DNA from: Desmodesmus armatus
Taxonomy: Eukaryota; Chlorophyta; Chlorophyceae; Sphaeropleales; Scenedesmaceae
DNA length: 64,000 nt
Assembly (NCBI GenBank): GCA_007449985.2
Contig: VIIQ02000096.1
Coordinates: 1 to 64,000 of the forward strand
Direction: 5' to 3'
Positions 24,301-35,200 of the stretch are shown piece by piece (within the stretch, counting starts at the first letter, position 1; every line of letters starts with the position of its first letter). A program made the translations under genes and the position numbers. Below the pieces are notes generated by a model that was not told where the DNA came from, ran no database searches, and was given only the letters and a program-made list of their open reading frames with translations.

Positions 24301-27300
24301 CAGACAGGGCCTGTGGATGGGGTGCCGCCCCCAACAGGACCCTAAAATAGTCCGTCCAAGCCGCCACGTCCGACAAAGGTGTTTGCGGGCGCCTATCCCC
24401 AAAAAACACATGCCAGTAGTCCTTCTGGGTGTGCCCAAAGTAGGTGCCCAGCATATCAATCTGCACACGCATTGCATGCTCCCGCTTTTTGCGCTTACAA
24501 CAGCTCTTGTACTCACGTCGAGCCGCCTCCAAGGCATTCCGTGCAACAGGGCACCCGGCCTGAGAGCCATACACACCCCCTCTGCTTGCATGCCAGGCAG
24601 CCCATGCCCCATCCAATTCCCCAGAAAGCCGCCTACAGTCAGCATCATACCACGGCTGGTCCCTGCGCCCGTGGCCGGGTTGGGCAGGGGCAGGCTGCTC
24701 TCTGTCACCTCCCGCACACGAAACCAATTGATCTGAAAACTGCCGCAACGCACACTCAACACTCACACCACCTGCCTGCCAAGACTGTAACATAGCCTGA
24801 AAACAGTCCGCTTGACGCACAAGGGCGCTAGTGTAGCCAGACCCTGAGGTGGGACGGTGCACCCTGCACCGGCCCCCCCTGCGAGGCACCTCATGACACC
24901 GCCTGGGCAGGTCGGTGAGTGACACATAGAGACCACAGTGGTCCTTGGAGGCTGACGCCTTGTAAGGCAGGACCCGGAAGGACTGCACATGACGATACAT
25001 GCCGTGACATGCGTGGATCATCCACACGCTTCACTTGCTTCAGCACATATGCAGATGCGGTCCTCACCCACAGCGGACCAACCACTCAGGCTGGAAGCTC
25101 AAGCTGGTGGGCAGCTGAGATCGTCCCCAACGCTGCTTTGAAAGACCAGGGTACATGCAAGTTGCAGACACTCCTCATGAGCTTGAGGCTGGCTTTTGCT
25201 GATGATGGAACTCTGTCAAAATACTGTACCAAACTGCATGCTAAAGGAGCTTCAAGTGGTTCATGACTCACCGAGCTGCCATCAGACCACTTGGTGATGA
25301 CCAGCTTGACAGGGAAGTAAAGGTTGTTGGGCACATTGAGGGGTCCCACAGCCACGCCCATGTCCCAGTAGTCATTGGGGATGCAGCCGGCTGCAATTTC
25401 AGCATGCAAAGAAGGCACATAGGTCAGCTGACCGCCCCAGGGAGTGTGCTGATGGTCGCCACTCTGCACCCATGCTGCCTGTTGGTTGGTTGTCAGCCCA
25501 ACAACAATGCGCAACCTTACTGGCGCGTATGGCAGTGTGAGCATGATGGGCCACTGAACAGAAAACAATGTGCAGTAGCGGCCACACTTACTGTATCCGC
25601 AGGAGCCAAAAGATGCGTAGAAGTTCTTGTCAGCTGGTGTGTGCTTCAGCTCTGACATGTAGTTGTCTGTGGCAAGTACAGTAAATCACAATAGTTGATA
25701 CAGAGTCCGAACCTCGGCACTGCGCAGGCCATAAGGTACCCATAGTGCCTATCATATTAATGTACCCCAGTCCCTCCAGGTCGACCATCAGAGGTCACGC
25801 TTAGTTAGATATGTCATCCGTCAGGGTAGTTCCACATCTATTCAAATGCCCAGACATGATTGCCCAGCCGTTGAGAGGGGTACCTGAGGGCGTAGGGAGG
25901 CTAAAAGCAATGCTGTCTCGGTACAGCTGCCAGCTAGTATCGCCTGTGCTGAAGGATTCACTCACCAGTGAACACAAACTGGTCACCACCGTTCAACTGT
26001 GCTGCATTTGAGTGGCAGATACCATAGACGGGCCTGCAAACAGTCACACCAGCAGTCATTTATGATGACTCATTGCAACAAGCGAGGGTGATGTTCACCT
26101 GCAGAAGTTTGCTGGTTCTGCAAAACCTGAGTGCTCAGTACGAGTTATTAGTCATTGTTCAGCCTGCAAGTCACTCTTGTAGTCTGGCCTGTTAGCAAGC
26201 CAAACAGTCCGATCTAAAATGTGCATGGTGCAGATGCAAAGCAGGGCTTACAGTATGTGGTCATAGTCTTCATAGCCGCCACCACTGACCATGAAGCATA
26301 CTGATAAAATACAATAGAGTAAAAACAATCACTCAGGGCTTACATGATGTGGTCATAGTCTTCGTAGCCGCCACCACTGACCCTGAAGCCACCAATGACG
26401 GGCCTGCCAGCAACAACATTCCTCTTGATCCAAAGTGCAAACTGCAACAGCAAAGCAGCAGACAGGTGGCCATCAGGGTGAGATGATCTGCTTTTGAGAC
26501 AACTGAGGCTTGTGTGACATAAGGCTTGTGTGGGCACAAGGAGAGCCCTTCCCCTTGCCTTTGAAGGGTTTGCTAGGGAAGGTGTTGCTTGCAGCAACCT
26601 GCTCAGTGCTGACTGCCTCAACTCGAGGTTTCTCATAGAAATGCGTGCGCAGGGCCCTTGACTGGATCTTTCACTCCCCTCAGTACACCCTGAGACACGG
26701 CCTATAACCTCCATAATATGACGGTATGGAAGGTAGCGCAAGCTCGCAAGGTGTCAACAGCATTCCCCTACATGTCCTGACTCACCGAGCTGGGTGATGG
26801 GTTGAGCTGCTTGGTGGCTGTCCGTGTCATATTGTCAACATACCAGTAGCTCTCAGGGGGCTGATACAGTCCCAGCATCTTGGCAACTCCGTACACGCCT
26901 GTCAGGAGGCAACACAACAATGCAAAACCCAGCTGCGTCAACAGGCTTGACACCACAGAAATCCACACAACACAGACTAGTCTGACAGTAATGTCAGCAT
27001 TCGATGGACTTGCACAGTACGTTTGTGTCTGATCAGCTTGTGCAGCTTGTCCTCTTCGTCGGCCCAGGCTGCGAATCTAAGCCCAGCTTGCCAGCCGTGA
27101 ATACGTCCTGCTCAAAGGTGGTGTGACAGAACAGGCACGGTTGTAGCACTTGGTTGAGCCAGCATGAGGGGTGAGCCTCTCTGTGCACTCACCAGAGCGG
27201 TCTGTGCGGCCGTCAAACAGCAGATCAGGGTGGTTAGCGCCGCTTGGCACGCCCAGCCTGCGTGACTCCTTCTGGCTGATGTACACGCCACGTGTCATGG

Positions 27301-28072
27301 CTGCCAGTTGCAACTGCAGGGTTGTGAAAGGGGCAAGGTATGGTCAGCAACTGCTGCATGCTAGATGAAAGTGCTGCTAACAAAATGTTCAGTAGTGGAT
27401 GACCCTGTGGCTGCCAACCACGATTTGACAACACATGCATGTCAGCCAGGTTCACTTACACTCATCTCTCCACAGTAGCCATTGCCTGAGTTCCACCTGC
27501 AACATGAAGCAAGCAATTTTTGCTTGAAGTTAGTTTTGAACCTGTCGGTGCATGACAAGCTGTCGACATGCCCGCATCTGCACAACGAGTGGACATGCTG
27601 CAACATCGATCATGCCAAACGCATCTTGCTAGCGCTGGCAAACCTGCCTGCATGTCGCACAACAAGCGCCCTATATTGAAATATCAATGCACAAAATGCA
27701 CAAATGCATGGTTGTATGCGCGTGCACGGTCGCAGGACAATTGGAGGGAACTCAATGTATGCACAGCTGCCGTACTCACTGCATCCTCAGTGGCCTGATG
27801 TTTGTTTCTGTGTAAGCACCACATGATTGTGTAGGTGCAATCGCCTCAGTATCTGGCTGCTCTGGTTCAGTGACTGCATCTGTCACCGGGATGTCAACGG
27901 TGTGCCTTTCCGGCAGAGGCATGCTGATAACATTTTCAGGCAATGGCAAAAGCTCCTCGGGCAGAGGCCTGATCCTACGTCCAGCTCGGCCTGGCCTCCT
28001 TGCTGCTGCTGGCACTGGTGACAGCAAGCAGAGCGCAATGAGCACCAGAAACACTTGCGTAGAACGCATCAT
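21394..28072 (-). CDS. Secreted papain-fold (peptidase C39-like) protein
   Basis: Nine exons join in frame to about 405 aa: 28072-27780, 27496-27460, 27313-27193, 26898-26786, 26441-26344, 26033-25966, 25666-25592, 25390-25272, 21687-21394. The N-terminus is a signal peptide (MMRSTQVFLVLIALCLL) and a Pro/Glu-rich linker. The core shows WNSGNGYCGEMS (candidate nucleophile C106), GGGYEDYDHIMPVYGI (candidate His 219) and GCIPNDYWDMGVAVG, then a C-terminal beta-sandwich-like module (TASYTATVSGLTVGATYRMY). This matches an algal family of secreted cysteine-peptidase-fold proteins of unknown substrate, so activity is inferred from fold motifs only. The stop TGA at 21394 overlaps a donor-like GGTGAGT, so a further exon is possible. 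The last intron (21688-25271) carries a LINE. Intron 5 carries a copy of the exon 26441-26344 3' end. Confidence 0.75.
22037..25027 (-). mobile_element. Non-LTR retrotransposon (LINE) ORF2 fragment with reverse transcriptase
   Basis: One uninterrupted frame of about 996 codons in the last intron of the C39-like gene, same orientation. The first 40 or so residues (RHVQSFRVLPYKAS...DHCGLYVSL) look like the end of an AP-type endonuclease domain, so the element is 5'-truncated. RT motifs follow in order: LVPVPKS, YRGISVSPVFSRMLDR, QCGFRPGHGT, FVDFKKAFD (about 434-442), SGTKQGSELSPLLF (about 491-504) and VMYADDVGLL with the catalytic YADD at about 536-539. The C-terminus has a CX2C...HX4C zinc knuckle (CRLC ... 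HFILEC). Lack of stops and frameshifts suggests recent insertion. Its frame begins without a clear ATG (GTG at 25027). I see no target-site duplication or poly(A) end. The 3' end is near 21900-22036. Confidence 0.9.
26246..26296 (-). repeat. Partial copy of the exon 26441-26344 3' end and donor
   Basis: About 50 bases repeat the end of the neighbouring upstream exon with its 5' splice site. The sense readings GGGYEDYDHI and the following GTAAGCCCTG are both present in the copy. It lies downstream in the same intron, about 90 bases away. The C of the HIM codon region is altered, so use of the copy would change the residue after the candidate catalytic His. Confidence 0.8.
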
Positions 28073-28641
28073 TTTTATGACGCTGCGGACAGGGGCCTGG
28101 ACGCACAAGTCAGAAAAGCCAGCAGCCCGCGCGATCAGATGAATAGTTGCACCTGGCGTTGCTGGTGTGCTATATTTGAGCACCAACAAGCACCAATCAA
28201 TGCTTTCAACGGTCCCTTATATTGTGGTGGAACCAAGGTCGGACTGTCATGACTGTCACATGCTCCAAATGGCGCACTCGATGCCCAAGCTCAACTTCAA
28301 TGGCACGGACATAAGCTAGCATGCTCCCTTGCAGCAATATTCAACCAGATTTAGTGGTTCAGTCTCAAAGCGCGACTGACGCTGGCAGTCACCCACCAAT
28401 GTGTCCGACCAATCCGCAACCAGCTTGCTGTGCCAATCAGAGGATCCCTACTGCAATGCGGCTTGGGAGACGAACACACAGACTGGAAGTGTTTCTGCTG
28501 AACAGCAACATTTACATTTCTGCAGTTCAAAATCATATGAAGGGGCAGAGTGATCTGAGAGCAGACGCCACCGCACGTGTACCCTCACAGGAAATGATCA
28601 CATCAACATTGTGCATAAGCACACACAGACTTCCTGCTGTC

Positions 28642-30869
28642 TTACGCACACACACCCCTATGCACAGGCGGGATGCCGCAGCTGACTTTGTCCACCTTCC
28701 ACCCCTGCTCCCGGGCCTCTGCTGCCGCTGCCGCTGCTTCAGCCATGTTTTCTCTCAGCATGGCAGCAATGGGTGGGTGTGGGGTCTTCACAGCTGCAGG
28801 GGCCACTGGGATATGAGGGAGCTTGCTGAGCTCTGCATTCAATGCTGGGCACTGCAGCTCAAGCTTGGTCATGCCCTCTGCGCCTGCAGGGAGTCAGGGT
28901 GCATTCCCAGTGTCAAACAACAGGAGACAACATGCACAGCAGCTAACACTGCTGATGGCCAGCCTGTCTGCCCGCCGTTGCTGCCTGCTCCCGGAGCAGG
29001 GCCTATATCTGACAGCACGCAAAACAAGATGATACTGTACCGTAGTGACTGCTGGGCAAACACTGAGAACACTATCACAGCTACATGCCAGCCAACAGGG
29101 CTGCAGAAGTCGGTTCTGACCTGACAGGTCCAGCTCTGTGAGTTCATCACTCCACAGCAGGAGCACCTCCAGTCTGCTGCAACCTGCGATGCTCAAAGTC
29201 TGCAGCCGCGGGCACTGCAGGATCACCTAGTGCAGCAAGGGCAGATACCAACAACCCAGTCCTGCGTCATGGTAACCTACAGCTTGCCAGCTAAGCTGCA
29301 CACGTGCAGCATAGCAGCGCTGCTTGAGCAGGGAGGCAAACCATGCGGTGCCTGCACCTTGATGTCTGGCCTGATGGGGTGCTGCACTGGGCACGCTCCT
29401 GGCATCATGGCATGGCCACGCTGGCCACCATCTGGTGAGTGCACATGCTCATGCCAGACTGTCACCCCCACGTGAAGCACGCATGACTGCACTCTGCCTG
29501 GATGCATTCATGCAAAGGTGCATAGGTCGCATGAGAACGAAAGCAACAGGCATGCAGGGCAAGGTGCACCACCACTAGCAGTAAGCCAATCGCAGGTTCA
29601 TTGCTGTACCTTGTTGAGTGAGCCACAGTTGCTGAGGTTGACATGTGTCAGGCTGCTGCTCTGCACCAGCACATACTCCAAGCCAGGGCAGCTGCTGAGG
29701 TTGAGGGCCTCCAGTGATGGACAGGCACCCTGGCGCACAAGAAACATAACAGTAGGCTCATGTGTGATCTGTGCAGCAGGACTGTTTCAGAATGAGCAAC
29801 TCTGCTGACAGTTCACCGTGAAGCGTGAAACCTTGTGACAAAGCAATGTGAAGCTGCATTGCAAATTGCTGGCATGGCCCAGTAGGTACCTGTGGTGACA
29901 GCACCAGTTTGTGTAGGTTGTGGCATGCGCTGAGGTCCAGGACCTTCAGCAGCGGTGGTGACAGCTTGACCACCTCTGCTGCAAACGCATCACGCACCGA
30001 AGGTGCAGCTGTCACACGAATCTGTGTGCAGGACAGGCAGTGGGGGTCATGTATGAGAGTTGTCTCAGGGCAGATATGTTGAAGGGCCAGCATGACATGC
30101 ATCTGCTGCCAGCACCTCTGTCTAGCTGTCAAGGTGTCGCATGACAGACATTGGTCTGCATCTCATCTGACGTTGTCCAGCATGTACTCAACCAGCCTTA
30201 CTAGCAGCAGCACTGCTGTGTGCTGCTGGCTGCTGCCCATCATCAGGCAATCCGGCTCTTGTTGCCGCTGCGGCAGCCAAGCATGATGGCAGCCTGCTGT
30301 TGCATGCTTGGCATGAAGGAACCCTGCGGTCAGTAGCTCCTGCGGCTAGCTCTGTTGTGCTGGGGCGTGTGTTACTGACCTCTCTGCAGGCTGACAGCAC
30401 ACGCTCACGCAGTGCTCCCCAAGACGGCCAGGTGTTGGCATCTGCACATGCAGCACACCAGGCTATGACAACTGCTATCGCCTGTAAGCTAGGTGAATGA
30501 TGCAGTTGGTATGTGCTTTGGCATTTCAACAGAACTGTCAGGCAACCACTGCACAGTGGGCTGCCTGCACATAGATGCTGCATTTGCATGTGGCACTGCT
30601 GGAGGAACCCCATACTTGTTGAGATAGGCAACCAGCAACGCCCTTGCGGCACACCTGGTAGTGCTGTTATGGGCCTGTCCCACAGTCCGCTGATGACCGT
30701 CTGCAAGGAAAACAACAGCAGCAACGCTTCATAGTCTGCTGTCACCAGCACATGTCTACAGCACCAGTTGGCTGCAGGCTGCAAACCTCACCCGCTCCCA
30801 TGTGGGATCATGAGGAGGTTCTTGAACTTCTGGAGCTTTCTTCTTGCCCTTCTTTGCCTTGGGTGGCAT
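28642..30869 (-). CDS. Leucine-rich repeat protein, function unknown
   Basis: Supported exons: 30869-30792 (MPPKAKKGKKKAPEVQEPP), 30700-30655, 30441-30380, 30021-29890, 29729-29610, 29226-29121, 28883-28642. Phases agree for all of these. The stretch 30022-30379 probably hides one more exon near 30190-30310 that I could not place. The N-terminus is very basic. The middle has cysteine-containing LRRs of the SCPxLExL/NLSxC type (LKVLDLSACHNLHKLVLS, LEALNLSSCPGLEYVLV, LTHVNLSNCGSL, LQTLSIAGCSRLEVLLL, LTELDLSG), as in F-box/AMN1-type proteins, but no F-box is visible. The C-terminus is Ala/Glu-rich and helical (IAAMLRENMAEAAAAAAEA). A scaffold or ciliary role is possible but not shown. Confidence 0.7.
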
Positions 30870-32248
30870 GGAGCAGTCGAATTTACTGGCTTCACAGTAC
30901 AGTACCCTTGCAAAACACACTTGACGATCGTTTTCGACTGTGGTTGCACTGCAAGTAGTAGGCAAGGAGACTGAAAGGAAGGTTTTGATCGAGAGTTTTC
31001 AAATGACACTGGATACATGAACGTTATCCATGAACGGATGCTGGTGCTCTGCAGCTGTGCGGAGCAGAACGAAGTGGGTCAATTTTTGAGTTGGAGATAC
31101 TAGCAACCGACTGGGCGACCCGGGCTTTGCTACGTCACCAAGCTGTTGGCTGTCTCCTGCATGTAGATCTGCATGGCTAGCAAAGCCTGTAGCAAGTTGG
31201 CTGCATCAGCTCAGCTCATTACTGAGATGCCCTCATTCCTCAGGCATGGAGCACTCAAAAAGACTGGTTGATGCTATAGATGCATATGCAGCCAAGATGC
31301 CGCTTGTAAACAGCCGCCATGGCAAACAGTCAGCCGCACAGATCGCACATGCCCATCCTCCACAGTCCCACCTTGGAAGGCCTATCCTGCCAATGCGTGA
31401 ACTTGTGCAGGGCAACCACACTTGTACTGAGATGTTGATATACAGCCACCAGCCCAACAGGCAAGTCACGTGCCGCACGCAAAAACACTGTGCCTGGAGC
31501 AGCGGCACAGAATGTGGTCCCCAGGCTAACCTAACAACAGCATCAGCAAGGCCCAAGCTACAACATCAATCACTGTCAGATGACCAAGTGCGCGGTCAGC
31601 TGCGCAAATGCGCCAGGGAATGTATGGACCACGGGTGGCATGAAACAGGTTGCATTGGTGAGCTGGTTGATGCAGCCTGGCTGCCCCTATGCACAAATGT
31701 GGGCACGTGCCAGTACAGCATGCACACCAATGTTGACAGTACAACAGGCTGGTAAGAGAGAGCCGATGTGTCTGCAAGGCCTGCGCGCTCGCAATCCCAC
31801 ACTGACACCAAGTCAACCTCCTGCTGTTGGTGGCATAATACCATGTTTTGGGGTGTCTTGGAGAAACGACATCCGCAAGCCAGCTGCGCCCTGCATGCAC
31901 AACGCGTCTGCAGCTGCTTGCATGCATCCGCCACAGACAGATGACCAGAGACTAGGCATCTACCTACTAGTAATCAGTACTCTATCCCCCTATGCACGAC
32001 ACTGCATCACGTAAGGACCCCACCAAACACCTCGGCAGGTGAACATCAACCCCAAGGAGTGATTGCGGGTATCCCAGGGGCAGCATGCTTTCAGCTGCAA
32101 CCGGGCGCTGCCAGGATGGCAAACCCAGAACCACGATCAATGCCACATCTGAATGCTACGCACTGGACTCAGAACACACGCCCGCTGTGAGGTGACCCCA
32201 CCCACAACCAGCCCTGGAGCACTACAGGACGAATGCAAGTACTGTTCA
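30870..32248. other. Intergenic region, no gene seen
   Basis: About 1.4 kb between the start of the LRR gene and the stop of the GCC2/GCC3 gene. A plus-strand frame at 31246-31755 is open for 169 codons but has no recognised motif, splice support or neighbour signal, so it is treated as chance. Confidence 0.5.
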
Positions 32249-35200
32249 CTACAGCTGCTGATGCTGCTTGGCAGCACGCAGCCTTGCGGCAAAGCTCTCC
32301 TCTTGCACACACAAATCGTGCTGGTGCTGTGGACTGCTGCTGGGCCCAGCGTCACACTGCCTGCTGCCATCTTCATCACTGCTGCTGTCCACCAGCACCT
32401 TCACACTGTACTCATCCACACCCCGCTCAAGCGAATCTGCTTCTGAAGCCCCGCTGCTTGACTTGCTTGGCGAGCTAGCACTGCTGCAGGCACTATCAGC
32501 ACCGCCACTGCCCTGCACCTTGAACACGATACGGATGCGCGATGACAGCAGCCGACGAAGATCGCGCCACACACCAGCCCCATGCCGAACAGTCCTGCCC
32601 TGCAAGTCGCCAGCATCACTGCTGGTGTAGCTCGCACGAGCCAGGCCAGCACCTGCGGTACCGCCAGCACCAGCCATGAACCCATCCCCATAGAACCACC
32701 CTGGCCCTGCTGGCGGCGCGCTGTGCTGCACCCAGCCTGCCCAGCCCTGACCAGACCCCGCCGTGATGCCGCCTCTTGTGCCACGTTGCTGCAAGGTAGC
32801 CCCAAACAGCCCACCCAAGGGCGACACTGCCACTGCGTCGGCTGGTCCCGCCTGCAACCCAGCTGCCAGCTGCGCCAGCTGCAGCTGTCTCCGCTTCCTG
32901 CGGCGCCAACCCCACGACCCCAGGCCCACCAGCAGCAGAAGCCCTGCCAAGGAGGGCCACAGGATGGCGTGCAGCTGCAGATGGTGCCGCCACTTGGCCC
33001 GCTGCGTCATCTGGGTCGTGATGTCTTGCACTGATGCCGACTCCGCACCCAGGGTTTGCGTGGTCCGCAGGAAAGTGCTGGGGTCGTCGATAAGCCGCTG
33101 AATCAAAGGGTCTGCGAGCGGGAGTCACGACAGCGCATACGCAGTGGTCAAAAGTGCAGGATGCTTCAGACAGACGTCTTGAACAGCTCTGGATCCCTAC
33201 TGATGTGCAGGAGAACACAAGCAGCCAAGGCTAATCCGTATTTTGAATCCCATGGACATGAAAATCTAATACATGCGTGTTTGGAGATCTGATATTGCAC
33301 ATGGACAGGCTTGCACACGGGGCCTTGAGCAACCTTCCAAGAGCTGCGCACCTGCTGAAAGGTCCTGTTGTGCTGCCATGGCCGCTTGGTCGGTACTGAC
33401 TGGCAGGGCTGCTGAGACATTGACAAGCAACTGCCGGCTGCCAATCTGCTGCACAGCAAGCACCTGCAACCGCAGCAGCCGTGGCAGCAGCAAGCGCTTC
33501 CGGGTCAGCATGACGCAGGACAAAACCGTGCACCATGCGCTCAGCACGCAGCGCACATGCACAGCACCGTGATAACACTGCGGCCAACATGCGCAGCACA
33601 TGAAGACAACACGTACACAAAGTCAATCAAGTGAATTTTGCTGTTGTCAGTCCAGCTCCACCCGCACAGGGCCGCTCGCTCCACGCACCTGCACACTGCC
33701 CAAGCTGATGTTGAGTGCGCTGGCCGTATCGCCGCGCACCAGCACACCTACGATGCCTTCGCTGCTGCCGTTGATCCCCGTCAAGGACCTACAAGGCGCC
33801 AGGGCACGATCACGCAGAGTCAGCACTGCACAGCAGCCCAGTCAAGTTGGCGCTGACAAGTGTCATACAGACTCTCTCATGTGGCATGGGCAGCAAGAGT
33901 GGATGCGGACAGTGTGTACACCATGCGACATGCTGCTGTCAAGGAAGGAAGGAAGCTTGCCATTTGCACCGGCTGCAGCCAGCACACCTGCTAACAGACT
34001 CCAGGCTGGTGCCATCAAGCAGCAGGCCAAACGACAGCAGGATCGCTACGTCTGCAGTGCCCCACACGTCATCAAAGCCGGCAGCAGAGCCGCCAGCCAC
34101 CGCGACCTCGCAGTCCATGGCACCCTCCGTGCGAGTGGTGGTGCCGTCCCTGCATACGGTAGCAGCACACACGGACAAGATGTTGAAAAAGGCCCAGCAA
34201 TGGCACTCAGGCAGCTACAGGCACTGTCCACCCTACCCTGTCCTGCTGCAATGGCGGACTTTGCTGCACTAAGTCGCTCAATGCTTGACACAAAAAGCAA
34301 TAATCCCTCCAGGCACTTACTTGCAGATGTTGCAGAACAGGGAGCCTGCTGTTGCTGCAAACGTCCCAGGCAGGCACGTCCTGCAGGTTGGTGCACCCCA
34401 GTAGTAGCTGAAGGTGCCGGGTGGGCAGAAGAGGCAGGTCGTGCTAAAGGGAGAGCCAGCGTACTTGCCAGGAGGACACACCTGCAGAAGCCATGCATAA
34501 GCCAGCTTGTCACTATGCGCACAGAATGTCGTACATGTCAGCAGGGATCTTGATGTGGTACACCAGCCTAAGCATGCCATGCCACACCTGTGTGCACCAT
34601 CCTGGTGACGGGTGGTTACTTCTAGCCACGCGACTTAAACAGTGCCCCCCAACGCTCACCAACCGTATCATGAAAGCACAACCAGCTGTAGCATAATTCC
34701 CAATAAATGCAGCCAGGTCCCCCATGGCACCGCCTCATCGACCCACCTTGCACTCCAAGGCATCCGTCTTGGTGCTGTACGTCCCGTTGGGGCACACGCT
34801 GCACATGCTGCTCTGTGCTGGGGACTTCGGCCAGTCCGCAGGGCGGTCTGCAAAATAGGCTGCAGACAGCGCCGCTGCATCCGCTGCCTGCGCATTGCCA
34901 CTGCTGGCAGAGCGCGCGCTACCGGCTGCCGCGGCCTCCTGAGGCAGGATCATCTCATGCACTGCCGTGGCTGCTGTGGCATTGCTGTACAGTAGCATGG
35001 TGTACGTCCTTGAGGAGCGCCCCTCATCAGCAGTGAGGATGATGGGCAACTCCGCAGTCAGGCCCGGCAGCTGCAACCTGCAGCCGCTGGTCCCAGCACC
35101 GCCGCTGCTGCCAGCGCTGCCAGCTGCCCCACTTTGCATCACCCCGGAACTCAACCCGCTGCTGCTGTTCCTGCTGCACCACGCCTGGTCTCCTAGGCGC

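Noticed and set aside
31246..31755. 169-codon plus-strand frame as a gene
   Set aside because: No motif, no splice context and an equally open antisense frame.
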